Positions 23,185 through 30,902 are shown, numbered from the stretch's first letter. The stretch: DNA of 33,956 bases from Nocardia beijingensis NBRC 16342 (GCF_001612785.1 NZ_BDBC01000078.1:1-33956); one strand, 5' to 3'. Notes: generated from the sequence alone by a model not told the origin. A program made the numbers and translations.

Positions 23185-23822
23185 CGCACCGCACCGCGTT
23201 CTCCCGCCCGCCCTCGGCACGCGCCGGGCGGGTGCTGCCGGTCCTGCTCGCGTGCGTGGCGCTGATCGCCGCGCTCGCGGGGTGCTCGACCGGCTCGGAC
23301 GCGGTGGCCTCGGGCGGCACCTTCGAATTCGTCTCGCCCGGCGGCAAGACCGACATCCGCTACGACCCGCCCGCCGCGCGCGGCACCATCGGCAAGCTCT
23401 CCGGTCCAGACCTGATGACGGCGGGCAAGACCGCCTCGGTCGAGGACTACGCGGGCAAGGTCGTGGTACTCAACCTGTGGGGCCAGTGGTGCGGTCCGTG
23501 CCGGGCCGAAGCGCCCGCCCTGGAAAGGGTCTACGAAGCGACCAAGGACAAAGGCGTCGCCTTCCTCGGCATCAACGTCCGCGACCCGCAACAGGACAAG
23601 GCCCAAGATTTCGTGGTCGACAACAAGGTCGGCTACCCGTCCATCTACGACCCGTCGATGCGCACGCTCTTGGCGCTCGGCGGGAATTTCCCAACCAGTG
23701 TCATCCCGACCACGCTCGTCCTCGACCGGCAACACCGGGTCGCCGCGGTATTCCTGCGGTCCCTGCTCGCCGAGGATCTACAGCCAGTGATCGAAAGTAT
23801 CGCCGCGGAGGAAGAACAGTGA
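23181..23822 (+). CDS. TlpA/ResA-like thioredoxin lipoprotein (Rv0526-like)
   Basis: This is a 213-aa membrane-anchored thiol-disulfide oxidoreductase. It has a lipoprotein signal with lipobox ALAG-Cys35, then a thioredoxin fold with LWGQWCGPC (Cys104 and Cys107), and the cis-Pro region SVIPTTLVLD. On the outer face of the membrane it is expected to reduce apocytochrome c cysteines before haem attachment, taking electrons from CcdA. It overlaps the phosphatase gene by four bases (ATGA at 23181) and the next small gene by four. Confidence 0.94.
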   Translation: MTHRTAFSRPPSARAGRVLPVLLACVALIAALAGCSTGSDAVASGGTFEFVSPGGKTDIRYDPPAARGTIGKLSGPDLMTAGKTASVEDYAGKVVVLNLWGQWCGPCRAEAPALERVYEATKDKGVAFLGINVRDPQQDKAQDFVVDNKVGYPSIYDPSMRTLLALGGNFPTSVIPTTLVLDRQHRVAAVFLRSLLAEDLQPVIESIAAEEEQ

Positions 23823-24070
23823 ATCGCGACCGTCGTACCCGCCACCTGCGTGCCTGCCGGCCACGGCAGGGCGCCCGACGTATCGGCGGCGGATGGGCCG
23901 TCGACGACAGGTGGGCGGGCATCGCCACCGTGCCGCGCAGCGTCGCGGCCGAGTCCTTGCTGGACTTCGCGGTATTCGACGGCGAGGAACCCGCGGCCAC
24001 CGAGCGGACCGTGGCGCCGCGCCGGAGCGCCGAGCGATCGTCCGACGACACGCTGGAGGACTCGGTGTGA
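23819..24070 (+). CDS. Hypothetical 83-aa protein in the cytochrome c maturation operon
   Basis: GTG 23819 overlaps the thioredoxin stop (GTGA), and GGAGG lies seven bases upstream, which favours real translation. The product is basic at first (many Arg), then contains SLLDFAVFDGEEP and an acidic end. There is no signal peptide, transmembrane span or known domain. It lies between genes that work together in haem delivery to cytochrome c, and I know of no counterpart at this place in mycobacteria. Its role is unknown. Confidence 0.6.
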   Translation: MNRDRRTRHLRACRPRQGARRIGGGWAVDDRWAGIATVPRSVAAESLLDFAVFDGEEPAATERTVAPRRSAERSSDDTLEDSV

Positions 24071-24111
24071 CGCTCGCGCGCACCGCGCCGCGCACCGGGG
24101 AGGACCTGTGA
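24067..24111 (+). CDS. Possible 14-codon coupling ORF before ccdA
   Basis: GTG 24067 overlaps the preceding stop, and GGAGG (24055-24059) lies seven bases upstream. The frame encodes about 14 residues (VTLARTAPRTGEDL) and stops at 24109-24111, overlapping the ccdA ATG by one base. It may act only as a translational bridge. Confidence 0.35.
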   Translation: MTLARTAPRTGEDL

Positions 24112-24938
24112 TGGTGCTCGCCGGAGTCGGTGATTCGTTCCAGCAGACGGCGGCCTCCGGGCCGCTGCTGCTGGCCCTCGGCGCATGCCTGCTCGCGGGT
24201 CTGGTGTCGTTCGCCTCCCCGTGCGTGGTGCCCCTCGTGCCGGGGTACCTCTCCTACCTGGCCGGACTGGTCGGCGCGGAGGCGCCGCCCGCCACGGTGG
24301 CGGAGGCCACCGGCAGCCGCGTCGCGACCGCCGAGCCGCCGCTTCGGTCGGGACGGATGCGGGTCGCCGGTGCGGCCGGTTTGTTCGTCGCCGGTTTCAC
24401 CGTCGTCTTCGTGCTCGCCACCGCGACCGTGTTCGGCGTCATCCAGACCCTCAACGTGAACCGGGAACTGCTGCAACGCATCGGCGGTGTGGTGACGATC
24501 CTGATGGGCCTGGTCTTCATCGGCCTGGTGCCCGCGTTGCAGCGCGACACCCGGATGGAGCCGCGCAGGCTCACCAGCCTCATGGGCGCTCCGCTGCTGG
24601 GCGGCGTGTTCGCGCTGGGCTGGACGCCGTGCCTGGGTCCGACGCTGTCGGGCGTCATGGCGGTGGCCGCGGGCACCGACGGGACGACGGCGGTGCGCGG
24701 AGTCGCGCTGATCATCGCGTACTGTCTCGGCCTCGGCCTGCCGTTCGTGGTGCTGGCGTTCGGGTCGGCGAGCGCGCTGCGGGGAGTGGGCTGGTTGCGC
24801 CGCAATTCCCGCACCATCCAGATCATCGGGGGCATGTTGCTCGTCGCGGTCGGCGCCGCGCTGGTCACCGGGGCGTGGGACCAGTTCGTCGCCTGGGTGC
24901 GCGACGCGTTCGTCTCCGAGGTGACCCTGCCGATATGA
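24111..24938 (+). CDS. ccdA: Cytochrome c biogenesis protein CcdA
   Basis: This integral membrane protein carries reducing equivalents from cytoplasmic thioredoxin to the extracytoplasmic thioredoxin lipoprotein. The 275-aa product has about six transmembrane helices and the two conserved cysteines, Cys38 in SFASPCVVPLVPGYLSYL and Cys174 in LGWTPCLGPTLS. ATG 24111 is chosen because GGGGAGG lies seven bases before it; GTG 24108 is the alternative. It overlaps resB by ATGA. Confidence 0.95.
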   Translation: MVLAGVGDSFQQTAASGPLLLALGACLLAGLVSFASPCVVPLVPGYLSYLAGLVGAEAPPATVAEATGSRVATAEPPLRSGRMRVAGAAGLFVAGFTVVFVLATATVFGVIQTLNVNRELLQRIGGVVTILMGLVFIGLVPALQRDTRMEPRRLTSLMGAPLLGGVFALGWTPCLGPTLSGVMAVAAGTDGTTAVRGVALIIAYCLGLGLPFVVLAFGSASALRGVGWLRRNSRTIQIIGGMLLVAVGAALVTGAWDQFVAWVRDAFVSEVTLPI

Positions 24939-26581
24939 CCGTGACCGACCATCCCGCGATCGAAAGCCCCGAACGTCCGCCGCGCCAATCCCTGATCGGA
25001 CGGGCCTGGGCGTTCCTGCGCAACACCTGGCGCGGGCTCACCAGCATGCGCACCGCCTTGGTGCTGCTGTTCCTGCTGGCCTTGGCCGCGATCCCCGGCG
25101 CGTTGCTGCCGCAGCGCAACCTAAACGAGCAGAAGGTCGAGCAGTACATCGCCGACCGGCCGACGCTCGGGCCGTGGATGGACCGCTTCGAGCTGTTCGA
25201 CGTGTTCTCCAGTTTCTGGTTCACGGCCGTCTACGTGCTGCTGTTCATCTCCCTGGTCGGTTGCATCCTGCCGCGCACGCTCGACCACTACCGCGCGCTG
25301 CGCACACCGCCGGTGCGGGCGCCGCGCAACCTGACCAGGCTTCCGCACCACTACACGGGTGCGGTCGAGCGGTCGCCGCAGGAGCAGATCGATCACGCCC
25401 GCGCCCAGTTGCGCGGCTGGCGCACCGAGGTACGCCCCGGCCAACGCGAGGGTGAACTGGCGCTGTCGGCGGAGAAGGGCTACGCCCGCGAACTCGGCAA
25501 TCTCGTCTTCCATCTCGCGCTGGTCGGGCTGCTGATCGCCATCGCGGCCGGCAAGCTGTTCGGCTACGAGGGCAGCGTCATCGTGCTGGCGAACAACGGC
25601 CCCGGCTTCTGCACCACCTCGCCCGCGGTGTTCGACTCGTTCAAGGCGGGCAACGTCAACGACGGCACCGGCATGACGCCGGTGTGCGTGCGGGTGAAGG
25701 ACTTCCAGGCCGACTACCTGACCAACGGGCAAGCGGAGATGTTCACCGCGAACCTCTCCTACCAGGCGGGCGACGACCTGCGGACGAACACCTGGCGCGA
25801 CACCCGGGTGCAGGTCAACCACCCGCTCCGCGTCGCCGGTGACCGGCTCTACCTGCAAGGACACGGCTACGCGCCGACCTTCACGGTGACCTTCCCCAAC
25901 GGTCAGACCCGCACCGAGTCCATCCAGTGGCGGCCCGACGACGCCTCGACGTTCCTGTCCAGCGGCGTGCTGCGGATCGACCCACCCGGCGGGATGTACG
26001 CCACCGACGAGGAGCGCCGCAAGAACCAGATCGCGATCGAAGGACTGTTCGCGCCCACCGCGATGTTCCACGGGTCGTTGCTCAGCTCGGCGTTCCCCGC
26101 GATGAACGACCCCGCGGTCGCGGTCGACATCTATCGCGGCGACACCGGCTTGGACACCGGTAAGCCGCAGTCGTTGTTCGCCCTCGACCCCGAGCAGGTC
26201 AAACAGGGCAGGCTGACCAAGGAGGCCAGGGTCAATCTGCGCCCCGGCGAGTCCACCACGCTCCCGAACGGCACCAAGGTGACCTTCGACGGCGCGCAGG
26301 AGTTCGTGAATCTGCAGGTCTCCCACGACCCCGCCCAGCAGTGGGTGCTGGTGAGCGCGCTGCTGATGATGGCGGGCCTGCTGGTCTCGCTGCTGATCAA
26401 GCGCAGGCGGATCTGGGTGCGGGTCTACCCGGCCGATGACGCAGCCGGTACCGTTGAGCAACGACGCACTGTAGTAGAGATGGGCGGGCTCGCCAGGACC
26501 GACCAGGCGGGCTGGGGCGGCGAGTTCGACCGGCTGCGCGCGCGCCTGCTCGATGAGCACGCCGAGACCACGGGAGAGTGA
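24935..26581 (+). CDS. resB: Cytochrome c biogenesis protein ResB (Ccs1)
   Basis: ResB partners the haem-handling CcsB in system II cytochrome c maturation. The 548-aa product has membrane spans at about 38-58, 92-113, 189-209 and 470-488. A large extracytoplasmic domain (about 210-468) lies between the last two, which is the family layout. It contains a Cys pair at roughly 226 and 251. The first 35 residues and last 45 are cytoplasmic. ATG 24935 overlaps the ccdA stop, and its own stop overlaps a GTG just before ccsB, so the set is translationally linked. Confidence 0.95.
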   Translation: MTVTDHPAIESPERPPRQSLIGRAWAFLRNTWRGLTSMRTALVLLFLLALAAIPGALLPQRNLNEQKVEQYIADRPTLGPWMDRFELFDVFSSFWFTAVYVLLFISLVGCILPRTLDHYRALRTPPVRAPRNLTRLPHHYTGAVERSPQEQIDHARAQLRGWRTEVRPGQREGELALSAEKGYARELGNLVFHLALVGLLIAIAAGKLFGYEGSVIVLANNGPGFCTTSPAVFDSFKAGNVNDGTGMTPVCVRVKDFQADYLTNGQAEMFTANLSYQAGDDLRTNTWRDTRVQVNHPLRVAGDRLYLQGHGYAPTFTVTFPNGQTRTESIQWRPDDASTFLSSGVLRIDPPGGMYATDEERRKNQIAIEGLFAPTAMFHGSLLSSAFPAMNDPAVAVDIYRGDTGLDTGKPQSLFALDPEQVKQGRLTKEARVNLRPGESTTLPNGTKVTFDGAQEFVNLQVSHDPAQQWVLVSALLMMAGLLVSLLIKRRRIWVRVYPADDAAGTVEQRRTVVEMGGLARTDQAGWGGEFDRLRARLLDEHAETTGE

Positions 26582-26583
26582 CG

Positions 26584-27549
26584 ATGCCGATCGACGAGAC
26601 CATCGCCAGGTACAGCGACTTCGCCTTCAAGACGGCGATCGTGGTGTACGCGCTGGTGCTGGTGCTGCTGATCTGGCAGTACGCGACGGCGCGCAGCCGC
26701 CAGGTCGCCGAGCGCGAACTCGTGACGGTGGGCGGCGGATCGACGCCGCAGGGACCGGGCCGGGTCGCCGAACCCGCGCAGCGGCCGCTGTCGGAGCGGC
26801 TGGGCAACATGGCGTTCTCGGTGCTCATGGTGGCCATCGCGCTGCACGTGGGCTCGATCGTGCTGCGCGGCTTCGCCACCCACCGCTTCCCGCTCGGCAA
26901 CATGTACGAGTTCGTCACCATGGCGACGGCCGCCGCCGTGCTGGTCGGCATCGCGCTCCTGCGCGAGCAGCGCTACCGCGCCATGTGGGCGTTCCTGCTG
27001 GTCCCCGTGCTGATCCTGCTGTTCCTCGCCGGCACGGTGCTCTACGCCGACGCCGCGCCCGTTGTGCCCGCGTTGAAGTCGTTCTGGCTGCCGGTGCACG
27101 TCACCATCGTCAGCGTGGGCAGCGGCGTGTTCCTGTTCGCCGGCGTGGCGAGCATGCTCTTCCTCTACCGCCTGCGTCAGCCGGACGGCCAGGAGTCGGC
27201 CGACGTCCTCGGCGCCATCGCCCGCCGCCTCCCCGACGCCCGCACCCTGGACCGGCTCGCCTACAAGGCCACCATCATCGGCTTCCCCCTCTTCGGCGCG
27301 GGCGTCATCCTCGGCGCCATCTGGGCCGAAGCCGCCTGGGGCCGCTTCTGGGGCTGGGACCCGAAGGAAACCTGCTCCTTCATCGCCTGGGTCCTCTACG
27401 CCGCCTACCTCCACGCCCGCGCAACCTCGGGCTGGCGCGACACCAAGGCCGCCTGGATCAACATCGCCGCCTTCGTCGCGATGCTGTTCAACCTGTTCAT
27501 CATCAACATGGTGATCAGCGGGTTGCATTCTTATGCTGGGTTGAACTAA
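26584..27549 (+). CDS. ccsB: Cytochrome c biogenesis protein CcsB/CcsA (haem lyase component)
   Basis: This membrane protein carries haem across the membrane and attaches it to apocytochrome c with ResB. The 321-aa product has about eight spans, the haem-binding tryptophan-rich motif FWGWDPKE at residues 255-262, and conserved histidines at 88, 171 and 315 (LHSYAG). ATG 26584 follows GGGAGAG by about five bases; GTG 26578, overlapping the resB stop, is the alternative. Its last 56 bases, which encode the final His motif, recur at 28838-28893, so the gene's end appears to be an integration site. Confidence 0.95.
   Translation: MPIDETIARYSDFAFKTAIVVYALVLVLLIWQYATARSRQVAERELVTVGGGSTPQGPGRVAEPAQRPLSERLGNMAFSVLMVAIALHVGSIVLRGFATHRFPLGNMYEFVTMATAAAVLVGIALLREQRYRAMWAFLLVPVLILLFLAGTVLYADAAPVVPALKSFWLPVHVTIVSVGSGVFLFAGVASMLFLYRLRQPDGQESADVLGAIARRLPDARTLDRLAYKATIIGFPLFGAGVILGAIWAEAAWGRFWGWDPKETCSFIAWVLYAAYLHARATSGWRDTKAAWINIAAFVAMLFNLFIINMVISGLHSYAGLN
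27494..27549 (+). repeat. attL-like direct repeat: 3' end of ccsB
   Basis: The last 56 bases of ccsB, including the stop codon, are repeated at 28838-28893 with two mismatches (27503 and 27516). The final 33 bases (27517-27549) are identical. Codon frame is preserved in both copies. This is the pattern left by site-specific integration into the 3' end of a gene with restoration of its coding sequence. Confidence 0.85.
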
Positions 27550-27646
27550 TAGGCACTGACCAGCGCATTCGTTCGTTCGGCGGGCTACTCGCCGGTCCTG
27601 CCCGAGTCTCCGGTACGTAGCGAGTACGCAGTAGTGGCGAACCGAG

Positions 27647-27766
27647 CCCGAGTATGCCGCGAACCGTCGCCCGCGTCGTCTCGTCGGCATCGGGCCATAG
27701 GTGGGCGTAGTAGCGCAACGTCGTCGGCCAGTTCGAACTCCCCACCGGCGGCCACTCAGTGGGGAG
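27647..27766 (-). pseudogene. Tyrosine-recombinase (phage integrase) C-terminal remnant
   Basis: On the minus strand the frame reads WPTTLRYYAHLWPDADETTR and continues ATVRGILG. This matches the end of actinobacterial phage-type integrases, where T-x-x-x-Y-x-H-L-W-P-D carries the nucleophilic tyrosine. A TAG at 27767-27769 cuts the frame just upstream, and no box I (catalytic Arg) or His-x-x-Arg region is found, so only the tail survives. It lies about 100 bases inside the attL-like repeat, where an integrase gene is normally placed. Confidence 0.7.
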
Positions 27767-27880
27767 CTATCTGGTCGTCAAGCCGATCCCGCAGCAACAC
27801 CTTGGTAGCAGCTGTATGAGGTGAAATGCCGTGCCGGCTCGGCTTGACCTCAACCTTTATCGAGGTTTGATTATCGAGGA

Positions 27881-28240
27881 ATGAGCATTTTGTTCCACAA
27901 CACCATGCGGATAACCGACGGTCATCTCGAACAGTTCAAGGTGGCCGTAGAGCGGGCGGTGGCGTTCGTCGCAGAGCATGGCCCGCAGCTGATGGTGCAG
28001 GTCTTTCTCGACGAAGACCGCGGGCTTGCACACAGTTTCCAGCTCTATCCCGACTCGGAGGCAGTGCTCGCACACTGGAAGTTGTCCGATCCCTACATCC
28101 AGGATGTGATGGAGCACTGCAGTATTCAATCGTTCGAGACCTACGGCGAGATGTCCGACGAGGTGCTCGACGGGCTGCGTGCTGGACCCGTCGGCGAGGT
28201 GACGGTACGGCGAGCGCTCACCGGCTTTACTCGATTCTGA
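27881..28240 (+). CDS. Antibiotic biosynthesis monooxygenase-like (ABM/ferredoxin-fold) protein
   Basis: This is a 119-aa protein whose first half looks like the dimeric alpha/beta barrel of the ABM family: strand ILFHNTMRIT, helix HLEQFKVAVERAVAFVAEH, strand LMVQVFLDE, then AHSFQLYPDSEAVLAHWKLS. Such small proteins include quinol monooxygenases and haem-degrading enzymes, but also members without known activity. ATG 27881 has GAGGA immediately before it, too close for good initiation; TTG 27890 would be better spaced. The direct repeat TTATCGAGG (27857-27865, 27871-27879) lies just upstream. The gene lies inside the attL/attR-like pair. Confidence 0.72.
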   Translation: MSILFHNTMRITDGHLEQFKVAVERAVAFVAEHGPQLMVQVFLDEDRGLAHSFQLYPDSEAVLAHWKLSDPYIQDVMEHCSIQSFETYGEMSDEVLDGLRAGPVGEVTVRRALTGFTRF

Positions 28241-28280
28241 CCGTCCGTATGGTAGCCACGAATCGCCCCTCGCGCACCTA

Positions 28281-28298
28281 GGGCTACAGCCGTAGCCC
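28281..28298 (+). terminator. Hairpin downstream of the ABM-like gene
   Basis: A perfect 7-bp stem GGGCTAC (28281-28287) and GTAGCCC (28292-28298), with loop AGCC, lies 40 bases after the stop at 28240. There is no T-run, so termination is only a possibility. Confidence 0.4.
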
Positions 28299-28837
28299 GG
28301 AGTTGCGTGCCACACCTCGTCGGCAACCTCCGATGTTCGGCGGGATGCGGCAGTGTGCCAGCGGCGGCAACTGGCCGCCTGCGGGAATCGCAACTGGCCG
28401 TACGCGGGAACTTCGCGGTGGCCACTGACAGGGCTCGGGCGCTCGGCGCGGCGCGCCGAGCGCGGCCTTCGGCCGCGTGCCCCCGTGGGGTGCCGCCTGC
28501 ATAGTGTTCCCGCGCCCCTCCAACCTCGAAGGCGCTGCGCGTCGCCTGCGGCGATGGTCTGCGGCCACCCTCGAGTTGCGCGCGATCTGAAGGCTGCCGA
28601 TGCCTCTGAGCTGCTGAAATGCTGACTTTGCGATGTCGGCGCGATTACGCTCGCTGTCGCACCGAGTAGACATTCGGCGCAGGCCACGGCTTCGTCGCTC
28701 GGTGGAAGGGATGCGGGTACGCACCGGGTACGCAGCGCAATCCACAAGGGCCGACTGGCACCAACGCCAGCATCGTGCGTACCAGCCTGTTTGTGTTGCG
28801 ACCAGTACTCGCCAACGTCAGCAAACGTCGGGATGGG
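28299..28837. other. Gene-free stretch inside the putative integrated segment
   Basis: No convincing gene is seen. It holds a 23-base direct repeat (28367-28389, 28390-28411, centred on GCAACTGGCCG) and two adjacent strong hairpins. The first has an 11-bp perfect stem at 28439-28463 (GCGCTCGGCGC and its complement, three-base loop). The second is CGCGGCC-TTC-GGCCGCG at 28461-28477, which contains a C(UUCG)G tetraloop. The stretch from 28633 is open in the frame of the second ccsB tail copy, but its composition does not look coding. Confidence 0.55.
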
Positions 28838-28893
28838 TGTTCATCACCAACATGGTGATTAGCGGGTTGCATTCTTATGCTGGGTTGAACTAA
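28838..28893 (+). repeat. attR-like direct repeat: second copy of the ccsB 3' end
   Basis: These 56 bases match 27494-27549 at 54 positions, including the last 33 without change and the TAA stop. No ccsB coding sequence precedes this copy, so it is a displaced tail. Sequence similarity ends exactly at the stop codon. A Uma2-family gene begins 40 bases beyond. Confidence 0.85.
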
Positions 28894-28920
28894 GGCGTTC
28901 TGACCGCCCGCAGCGGCCAT

Positions 28921-28926
28921 TACCAT
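28921..28926 (+). promoter_or_regulatory. Candidate -10 element for leaderless Uma2-family transcript
   Basis: TACCAT fits TANNNT and ends six bases before ATG 28933, which has no Shine-Dalgarno sequence. The matching -35 would be TTCTGA (28898-28903), 17 bases upstream and only a weak match, directly beyond the attR-like repeat. Confidence 0.4.
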
Positions 28927-28932
28927 TGCGGC

Positions 28933-29586
28933 ATGTCGATGCCGCATGTCGAACGGCCGGACCTCCCTGAGTCGATGACATGGGAGGAGTTGGCGCGACT
29001 CCCTGAGGAGATCGCGGAGCAGATCGAGTTGTGGGACGGGCGCGTGGTCTGGGTGCGACGCGGTCCGGCCGAGCATCAAACCTTCTCCAACCGGTTTTGG
29101 GCCACGCTCGAACGCTGTGCACGAAAAGACATGTCAGAGAACCCAGAGCAGTGTTGGCGCGTCACCACCGAGACGAACGTATTCCTGGGTCGCACCGGCA
29201 AATCCAACTTCCTGACACCGGACTTCCTGATCCATCGTTGTCTTGGTTCCGCCTATCAGGACGTGCGCGGAAGTGACGTGATCCTGGTCGGCGAGGTTCT
29301 ATCGCCCGGCAACACGCAGACCGACATCGAAGCGAAGAAGGGACGGTACGCCAGCGCCGGCATTCCGTGGTACTGGGAGGTGACGCTGGCCCGTGATGTC
29401 AGCGCGATCGCCACCGTCCGCGCCTACGGCCTCGATATCGGCCATGCGCAGCTCCCGGACGGGGTACATCCACTCCGCGCTGCCAACTACATCCTCGCCG
29501 CCGAATGGACTTCCCAGAACGCGGACGGCATCGAGTTCGACCACCCGTTCCAGATCGCCATCCCCTGGACCGAACTCGAATACTGA
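28933..29586 (+). CDS. Uma2 family (DUF820) endonuclease-like protein
   Basis: This is a 217-aa protein with the PD-(D/E)xK nuclease core typical of Uma2. TPD (Asp97) is followed by GEVLSPGN (Glu121) and then DIEAKKGRYASAGIPWYWEV, with Asp131 and Lys135/136. The N-terminal helix-turn (MTWEELARLPEE) and the ELWDGRVVW strand are also characteristic. Uma2 proteins are predicted restriction-like nucleases, widely duplicated in actinobacteria and cyanobacteria; biological roles are poorly known. ATG 28933 is used, possibly leaderless; ATG 28939 is an alternative. Confidence 0.9.
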   Translation: MSMPHVERPDLPESMTWEELARLPEEIAEQIELWDGRVVWVRRGPAEHQTFSNRFWATLERCARKDMSENPEQCWRVTTETNVFLGRTGKSNFLTPDFLIHRCLGSAYQDVRGSDVILVGEVLSPGNTQTDIEAKKGRYASAGIPWYWEVTLARDVSAIATVRAYGLDIGHAQLPDGVHPLRAANYILAAEWTSQNADGIEFDHPFQIAIPWTELEY

Positions 29587-29727
29587 CGTAAGGTCGGCCC
29601 GCCCCAATCATGGTGGCGGCGCGATCATCGATCGCCCTGGCGCAGGAGGAGGCGCACCTGCGCGTTCCACAGTGATGGCATGCCTTCGCCGAACTCGACC
29701 GGGGGCACGGTCGAGGGCCACGCGGCG

Positions 29728-30168
29728 TCAGCCGTGACGCTTCGCCCATTCCGCCTGGGTGACGAGTGATCCATGTTGAAGTTTCGTGGCGATAAAGGAT
29801 TTGGTCGGGTCGTCCAAGGTTTCTGGCAAGTCGTTGAAAGACGCAGGTAGAACATCCAGGAGCGAGGAGATCTGCTGGCCGTCTCGTACTGTGAGCAGCA
29901 GCAGACACCGCCAGTGCGGCGAGAACTCCGGTCGGTGCTGCAGACGATGAACCAGCACGGGCTGTAGGTAGTGAGTGGCCGTGCGGTCGGCGTGAGCGGC
30001 CAGCCAGCCGGCGCCGTGGTGTCTGTTCAAACCACACTCACGTGCCTGCTCGTCGAGGAGTATCAGTTGTGCTGTGTCGACCGACTTGACGGTTCTCGGG
30101 ACCATCGATGACGTCACGAACGCCCAGCCCTCCTGTGATCGAAACTCGAGTTCATTCTCTAGGAGCAT
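29728..30168 (-). CDS. Hypothetical protein
   Basis: This is a 146-aa protein of unrecognised family. Visible segments are RSQEGWAFVTSSMVPRTVK, a His/Ala-rich middle, LLLLTVRDGQQISSLLDVLP and LDDPTKSFIATKLQHG. It lacks a signal peptide or membrane span. Codon composition is lower in third-position GC than the core genes, in keeping with acquired DNA. ATG 30168 has no good Shine-Dalgarno sequence and lies 34 bases after the stop of the next gene upstream, so the two may be cotranscribed. Confidence 0.6.
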   Translation of the reverse strand: MLLENELEFRSQEGWAFVTSSMVPRTVKSVDTAQLILLDEQARECGLNRHHGAGWLAAHADRTATHYLQPVLVHRLQHRPEFSPHWRCLLLLTVRDGQQISSLLDVLPASFNDLPETLDDPTKSFIATKLQHGSLVTQAEWAKRHG

Positions 30169-30202
30169 CGGCCGCGGCGAGGACGGTGTTGCGGGCCGCT
30201 GG

Positions 30203-30556
30203 CTACACCGGTTCGGCCCAGAATCCAGCGCTATCGATCACGATGGCGCACGGCTGATTGAGCACCCCCGCCTTGTAAACGGCCTCGCTGAGGTGGGTCG
30301 ACATCAGAATCATCCACGCCTGCCACGGCGTGCTCTCGCTAGTCGGTATCCCAGCATTCGCTGCGAGGCGCGCGTAGTAGTCGCGGAGTTCCTGGTCGGT
30401 GAACCGAAACTCGACGGCGGGAGTCACCGGCGATTCGCCTACAGCCGTGAGTAGCAGCCGACCTGAGCTGTCGCGGTCGATCTGGAATCCCCACTCGTTA
30501 CCTGCGCGGATCACCGAAGCGGTGAGTTCATCCAGACCGGGATCAGAATTCTGCAC
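30203..30556 (-). CDS. Hypothetical protein
   Basis: This is a 117-aa protein of unrecognised family with an alternating strand/helix look: NEWGFQIDRDSSGRLLLTAV, then VEFRFTDQELRDYYARLAA, then TPWQAWMILMSTHLSEAVYK. GTG 30556 is chosen because GGGAGGAG (30569-30562) lies five bases upstream; frames opening earlier lack such a signal. No enzyme motif is visible. It sits 74 bases after the stop of the coupled cassette gene at 30631-30852 and on the same strand, so it may belong to that transcript. Confidence 0.6.
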   Translation of the reverse strand: MQNSDPGLDELTASVIRAGNEWGFQIDRDSSGRLLLTAVGESPVTPAVEFRFTDQELRDYYARLAANAGIPTSESTPWQAWMILMSTHLSEAVYKAGVLNQPCAIVIDSAGFWAEPV

Positions 30557-30630
30557 CAAGGCTCCTCCCGGGTCGGCGACCTTACCAACTATCGGTGCAC
30601 CTTCAACTCGACCCCACGCGGGCCGCATGG

Positions 30631-30852
30631 TCAACTTTCGAGGTAGAGCCGTTCGTTAGGGAGGCGGGGGAGGCCGGTGGGGTTGCCGGGGAGGACGGTT
30701 ACCGCGCCGGGGCGGTGGCGGGCGTTCCAGTCTTGGACGAAAATCATTGCGGCGGTCAGGCATGCGGCGAAGTCCATTCGTTGGTCGTACAGGTAGACCG
30801 ACAGGTGTACGTCGGGTTCCTCCGGGCGCGGTGACTGGGCGGGACCGGTCAT
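30631..30852 (-). CDS. Hypothetical small protein, last gene of an ATGA-coupled cassette
   Basis: This is a 73-aa protein of unknown family. A Pro-rich start is followed by VHLSVYLYDQRMDFAACLTA, AMIFVQDWNARHRPG and a Pro/Leu-rich tail ending RLYLES. ATG 30852 overlaps the stop of a 17-codon frame (30849-30852, ATGA) and has no Shine-Dalgarno sequence of its own, so translation probably depends on coupling to the genes upstream. Confidence 0.6.
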   Translation of the reverse strand: MTGPAQSPRPEEPDVHLSVYLYDQRMDFAACLTAAMIFVQDWNARHRPGAVTVLPGNPTGLPRLPNERLYLES

Positions 30853-30902
30853 GAGACCGGAGAATTCGGTTGGGGTTCGATCGGTTCGCCGCGCCGGTTC
30901 AT
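30849..30902 (-). CDS. 17-codon bridging mini-ORF
   Basis: The ATG at 30902-30900 overlaps the stop of the 162-aa gene, and its TGA overlaps the start of the 73-aa gene; both junctions read ATGA. The peptide is MNRRGEPIEPQPNSPVS. GAGG lies about eight bases before the start. It resembles the hemC-hemD bridge in arrangement and may serve only to pass ribosomes on. Confidence 0.4.
   Translation of the reverse strand: MNRRGEPIEPQPNSPVS

Noticed and set aside
28633..28893. Plus-strand frame of 86 codons ending in the second ccsB tail copy
   Set aside because: Only the final part resembles CcsB; the rest is Arg-rich without motifs, and no ribosome-binding site is seen. It is best explained by read-in to the repeat.
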